From positions 1 to 9,496 of the forward strand of contig CAKOPW010000033.1 of assembly GCA_934101115.1 (NCBI GenBank): a DNA stretch of 9,496 bases, read 5' to 3'. Below, piece after piece: positions 7,011 to 9,496 of this stretch. The position numbers and the translations under genes were made by a program. Within the stretch, counting starts at the first letter, position 1; every line of letters begins with the position of its first letter. The stretch comes from an uncultured Bacilli bacterium. Lineage in GTDB: Bacteria; Bacillota_I; Bacilli_A; RF39; UBA660. A model generated the notes under the pieces. The model saw only the letters and a program-made list of their open reading frames with translations. It made no database searches and was not told the DNA's origin.

Positions 7011-7431
7011 ATTTTATTTCTTTACACATTCCAGCATCAGGTTCATAAAAACAATGAGATTTATATCTACCAGAAAGTTCTTGACCATACCAAACATTTT
7101 TACAACTATTGTTTCCTGGGGCATAGAACCAAAGTGCATTAGTTGCTGGGTAAAAATATTCTCCTCTTAAACATCTCTTAGCTAAATTTTTTTCTTTAGT
7201 TGTAGAGGATGATTGAAAAAGAGAACTAGTTGATCCAACAAAACCTCCAGGGGATTGATAAACTATTCCTTCAATTGTCCTAATATTTTTAAAAAGATCA
7301 CATGTAACAAGAACACGATTAATGATTACATTTCCAACCATAAGCATTGCAAGTGCTCCATCACTCAAGGCTTCTGCTCGCATAAGTCTAGCCATCAAAT
7401 CAAGTTCTTTAGTTGTATAATTTACTAACAT
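7009..7431 (-). CDS. cwlJ: CwlJ-type cell wall hydrolase (spore cortex-lytic, Hydrolase_2 family)
   Basis: In Bacillus, CwlJ is a spore-coat-associated enzyme that degrades cortex peptidoglycan during germination. This 140-residue protein matches the CwlJ type closely: about 142 residues, no signal peptide and no separate peptidoglycan-binding domain, unlike SleB. Visible motifs are LDLMARLMRAEA (10-21) with the presumed catalytic E20, VGNVIINR (32-39), a central RTIEGIVYQ (51-59) and C-terminal RYKSHCFYEP (122-131), the same pattern as B. subtilis CwlJ. Five cysteines (C44, C87, C110, C127, C136) are present. SD AGGTGA (7444-7439) lies seven bases before the ATG, inside the 3' arm of the upstream gene's terminator. 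A vegetative wall role is possible if the organism does not sporulate. Confidence 0.88.
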   Translation of the reverse strand: MLVNYTTKELDLMARLMRAEALSDGALAMLMVGNVIINRVLVTCDLFKNIRTIEGIVYQSPGGFVGSTSSLFQSSSTTKEKNLAKRCLRGEYFYPATNALWFYAPGNNSCKNVWYGQELSGRYKSHCFYEPDAGMCKEIK

Positions 7432-7466
7432 AAAAAAATCACCTATAACATTATATGCTACAGGTG
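7432..7466 (-). terminator. Terminator of the SH3b gene that overlaps the cwlJ ribosome-binding site
   Basis: On the minus strand CACCTGTAGC (7466-7457) pairs with GTTATAGGTG (7449-7440) over ten bases, two of them G-U, around loop ATATAAT. An A and seven T residues (7438-7432) follow, directly before the cwlJ ATG. The 3' arm includes the cwlJ SD AGGTG. A read-through transcript would therefore hide that SD in the stem. Confidence 0.7.
7450..7457 (-). promoter_or_regulatory. cwlJ: Candidate cwlJ promoter -10 in the terminator loop
   Basis: The terminator loop on the minus strand contains TATAAT (7455-7450), read in context as CATATAAT (7457-7450). This could be a sigma-A -10, but no good -35 is seen 16-18 nt upstream. 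It also matches seven of eight positions of the sporulation sigma-E -10 form CATACAAT, with A-rich sequence at the -35 distance. Transcription from here would begin at about the SD, leaving the hairpin's 5' arm out of the mRNA. Sigma class is inference. Confidence 0.42.
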
Positions 7467-7473
7467 TTTATTT

Positions 7474-8109
7474 TTATCTTGGATATTTAGAAAAATCTAC
7501 AACTTTATTTTCTGATGGTTTAACTGTGAACACAATTTTTTGAGTTTTACTTGTTTCGTTACCAGCACCATCTGTAACTGTGTAGCGAATCCAATATTGG
7601 TCTATTCCTTGATATTCATCTACTTCATGATATACTACATGTGATATTTTATAATCCGGTTTATCGTCCCAAACTTCCAAGTGATCATAATTGATATCAT
7701 CTATACTATTTACATAATAAATTGCATCATTAAACTTTAATGTAGGTTTATAGACGTCCTTTGGACTATTAACATCTTTTAAATAAGTATGTTTGGAATC
7801 ATTTGCAATCCAGCCAGTATCTCCTGCATACTTACCACGATATTCAATTTTATACCAAGTCATCACTCCACCAGTATAAACCTCTTGAACCGCGAATACA
7901 TCACCTTTACTTACTTTACCTAAAGAAGCACTATATTTATCATGATCTTTTCTAACGTTAAGTTCTTTAGTTGTAACTTCAACATACCAACTTTTTTTTA
8001 TCTCTTCAATTCTTTTTTGTTCAGATTGATAATTGATAAATTTTTTAACTCCAAAGTATCCTCCTACAAGAACGCCTACTATTAATACAAATGTAAAAAA
8101 CTTCTTCAC
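7474..8109 (-). CDS. Membrane-anchored SH3b-domain protein with C-terminal Ig-like (DUF5011-like) region
   Basis: Predicted 211-residue extracytoplasmic protein. Residues 4-21 form a hydrophobic N-terminal anchor after MKK, with no lipobox or clear cleavage site. A charged linker (about 22-40) leads to a bacterial SH3 domain at about 42-103, showing the characteristic LNVRKDH (50-56), KGD (68-70), WYKI (85-88) and GWIAN (99-103). The C-terminal part (about 120-197) ends in YWIRYTVTDGAGNET (172-186), the closing-strand pattern of DUF5011/HYR-type Ig-like domains. SH3b domains commonly bind peptidoglycan, so a cell-wall-facing role is likely. The start is a GTG at 8109, with SD AGGAAG seven bases upstream. 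It precedes cwlJ by 42 nt on the same strand, suggesting a shared wall or spore function. No catalytic domain is visible. Confidence 0.82.
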   Translation of the reverse strand: MKKFFTFVLIVGVLVGGYFGVKKFINYQSEQKRIEEIKKSWYVEVTTKELNVRKDHDKYSASLGKVSKGDVFAVQEVYTGGVMTWYKIEYRGKYAGDTGWIANDSKHTYLKDVNSPKDVYKPTLKFNDAIYYVNSIDDINYDHLEVWDDKPDYKISHVVYHEVDEYQGIDQYWIRYTVTDGAGNETSKTQKIVFTVKPSENKVVDFSKYPR

Positions 8110-8135
8110 TTTCTCACTTCCTATGTTAATAAGTT

Positions 8136-8163
8136 ATCATAAATACTAGAAAATAGCAATAAA
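8136..8163 (-). promoter_or_regulatory. Weak candidate promoter for the SH3b gene
   Basis: On the minus strand TTTATT, a 16-nt spacer and TATGAT (8141-8136) give a plausible but weak sigma-A-like element upstream of the GTG start. The -35 is poor and other placements are possible in this AT-rich 112-nt divergent region. Confidence 0.28.
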
Positions 8164-8169
8164 TCTAGT
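8145..8169. repeat. Inverted repeat in the divergent intergenic region
   Basis: ACTAGA (8145-8150) and TCTAGT (8164-8169) are perfect inverted 6-mers 13 bases apart, with half-site starts 19 bp apart, close to two helical turns. The right half touches the -35 box of the plus-strand promoter and the left half lies next to the candidate minus-strand -10. Its position fits an operator for both divergent genes, but short CTAG palindromes can arise by chance and no regulator gene is adjacent. Confidence 0.35.
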
Positions 8170-8197
8170 TTACAATATAACTTAATTTTACTATAAT
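8169..8197 (+). promoter_or_regulatory. Promoter for the 250-residue protein gene and following lipoprotein
   Basis: TTTACA (8169-8174), a 17-nt spacer and TATAAT (8192-8197) form a strong sigma-A-type promoter. Transcription would begin near 8204, ahead of SD GGTGGAT (8213-8219). Confidence 0.68.
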
Positions 8198-8221
8198 AAA
8201 TAACTACAAGTTGGTGGATAT

Positions 8222-8974
8222 ATGAATAGGTTAAGTTTTGCTATATTAACTAATAAATTATTTAATGAATGGATTAAAAATAATAGAAGCTTTGTTGATG
8301 TTCAAGTCTCTCTTGAAGAAACTGAATATGATGAATTTATGTCCATTATCTATGAAGCAAAAAACATATATGCTTTTTTAACCTATTCAAAATACTATAA
8401 TATTTCTGAACTAATTGAAGAATTTTTAAATAATTTAAAAGAATTTAAACCAAAAGAATACATATTTGTAAAAATTTATATTGAATCCATAGAAGATTCT
8501 ATAAAAGAAATTGTAAATATTGAATATATAATCCACTTATATAATTTTTTATTGATGTTTAGTAAATCCAATCTTCCAAAGAACTATGGATTTTTATGTC
8601 AAAATGCGGAGTTAGAAACGGTTATGAGTATTTATCCAGAAGAAATTGGTTATTATGAACAAGCATCTATATTTATTCAATCGGAAAAATATCAAACGGA
8701 TGTATCAAAAGAAAGATATGAATTAAAAAACACTTTAAATAATCTTATAAAAAATCTATTAAAAGAATCATTTACCAATTCTTCTTACTGTGAATTTAAA
8801 TCACAGTTTATAAATTATTTAGAGGAATCAAATATACCTCGAAAGGCCATACTAGATTATGAGATGTTTATGAATTACTATCATGCTAATATGCGAAAAT
8901 ATTTCTCAACAAAAGATGACAAAGAAAAAAGATTATTAAAGGAAACACTGGACATATTCAGTGATAATTTGTAA
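8222..8974 (+). CDS. Hypothetical protein, mostly helical, cytoplasmic
   Basis: I do not recognise this 250-residue protein. It has no signal peptide, no membrane span and no obvious catalytic motif. Composition is rich in Glu, Lys, Asn, Ile and Tyr with few Gly or Pro, and the pattern of hydrophobic residues suggests a nearly all-alpha soluble fold, possibly helical-repeat-like. The gene looks genuine: it has a good promoter, SD GGTGGAT just before the ATG at 8222, an uninterrupted frame and codon use like its neighbours. It is followed after 25 nt by a lipoprotein gene with its own strong SD and no terminator between them, so the two are probably co-transcribed. It is divergent from the SH3b/cwlJ pair. 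Function unknown. Confidence 0.82.
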   Translation: MNRLSFAILTNKLFNEWIKNNRSFVDVQVSLEETEYDEFMSIIYEAKNIYAFLTYSKYYNISELIEEFLNNLKEFKPKEYIFVKIYIESIEDSIKEIVNIEYIIHLYNFLLMFSKSNLPKNYGFLCQNAELETVMSIYPEEIGYYEQASIFIQSEKYQTDVSKERYELKNTLNNLIKNLLKESFTNSSYCEFKSQFINYLEESNIPRKAILDYEMFMNYYHANMRKYFSTKDDKEKRLLKETLDIFSDNL

Positions 8975-8999
8975 TATTATGTTAGGAAAGGAGAACGTA

Positions 9000-9488
9000 A
9001 TGAAAAGAAAGATTTTTGTGAGTTTGCTTGCTTTAATTATGTGTTTTACTTTAGGAGGATGTGCTTTTGGTACAAAAGAAAAGACTTATACAAGTCATGG
9101 ATTATCAGTTACAATGAATGATGATTTTCAAGAAAAGTCAATTGTTTCTCAAACAGTTTACTTAGAAAGCACTGAAGCAATATTTTCGGCATTGAAAGAA
9201 GATTTTTCTGCTTTAGAAGCGATTAACTTAGGAGAAAATACTTCAATAAAAGAATATGCCGAAGCGGTTGTAGCAAACAATAATGCTCAATATGAAATCA
9301 AAGAAGAAGATGGTTTAACATATTTTGAATATGAGAAAACTGTATCAGGAAAAGATTTCTATTATTTAGCTTGTGTTTATAAATCAGATGATGCATTTTG
9401 GTTAATAAATTTTGCAAGTGAAACTTCTAATAAAGAAAAATACCAACCATTATTTAAACGTTGGGCAAAAACAGTAAAATTTGAATAA
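9000..9488 (+). CDS. Lipoprotein with a PsbP/Mog1/DcrB-like C-terminal domain (tentative)
   Basis: Predicted 162-residue surface lipoprotein. The N terminus is K/R-rich (MKRK), followed by a hydrophobic stretch and lipobox L-G-G-C, with C21 as the lipidation site. The mature part runs from an opening YTSHGLSVTMNDDF to a closing FWLINFASET...FKRWAKTVKF. This layout resembles the PsbP/Mog1/DcrB-like fold of small Bacillota lipoproteins, but that is a pattern impression only. The ATG at 9000 is chosen because SD AAAGGAG (8987-8993) lies six bases ahead and the signal peptide begins there; the frame is open upstream to 8961 but that extension overlaps the preceding gene. It is probably translated from the same mRNA as the unknown protein upstream. 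The stop is eight bases before the window end, so no terminator can be assessed. Confidence 0.85.
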   Translation: MKRKIFVSLLALIMCFTLGGCAFGTKEKTYTSHGLSVTMNDDFQEKSIVSQTVYLESTEAIFSALKEDFSALEAINLGENTSIKEYAEAVVANNNAQYEIKEEDGLTYFEYEKTVSGKDFYYLACVYKSDDAFWLINFASETSNKEKYQPLFKRWAKTVKFE

Positions 9489-9496
9489 AAAAAGAA

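Noticed and set aside
8946..8963. Hairpin CACTGGA-CATA-TTCAGTG at the end of the 250-residue protein gene
   Set aside because: No T run follows it and the next gene's SD is close by, so it is not a convincing terminator; the two genes are more likely co-transcribed.

Overview
The window is low-GC, compactly arranged bacterial chromosome from a Bacillota/Mycoplasmatota-type organism. The evidence is the AT-rich genes, Shine-Dalgarno (SD) sites ahead of nearly every gene, a Firmicutes-style rRNA operon end and a CwlJ-type spore-cortex hydrolase. Tryptophan is encoded by TGG throughout and no gene carries an internal TGA, so the standard bacterial code fits and a TGA=Trp Mycoplasma code does not. 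A gut Bacilli/Erysipelotrichia/RF39-like lineage is a reasonable guess but is not proven by this window.

Layout. Positions 1-986 are the 3' third of a 23S rRNA gene, starting at the base equivalent to E. coli 1911. A short spacer and a 5S rRNA gene (about 1057-1162) follow. Next come two small membrane-protein genes (DUF4234-like, 1244-1594; DUF2752-like, 1653-2048). Then there is a tRNA t6A-modification cluster: tsaE (2117-2569) on its own promoter, then tsaB-rimI-tsaD (2632-4643), with overlapping or abutting reading frames. A large xfp gene for phosphoketolase (4707-6998) follows. Two minus-strand genes come next: a membrane-anchored SH3b protein (8109-7474) and cwlJ (7431-7009), converging on xfp. 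The window ends with a divergent plus-strand pair: an unrecognised 250-residue protein (8222-8974) and a lipoprotein (9000-9488).

Function. TsaB, TsaD and TsaE are three of the four bacterial proteins for N6-threonylcarbamoyladenosine at A37 of ANN-decoding tRNAs; TsaC/TsaC2 is not in the window. RimI, the usual fourth member of this neighbourhood, acetylates ribosomal protein S18. XFP splits xylulose-5-P and/or fructose-6-P to acetyl phosphate, suggesting a fermentative pentose route. CwlJ and its SH3b neighbour look like a cell-wall or spore-germination module.

The most distinctive feature is regulatory compaction. Intergenic gaps of about 42-63 nt hold a terminator, a -10 box and the next SD. 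In two cases (before the DUF2752 gene and before cwlJ) the TATAAT lies in the loop of the upstream gene's terminator hairpin. Before cwlJ the 3' arm of that hairpin also contains the SD. No mobile element, CRISPR array or tRNA gene is visible, and no clearly new multi-gene system was found. The best candidates for novelty are the cwlJ/SH3b pair, its nested control element, and the unknown protein/lipoprotein pair.
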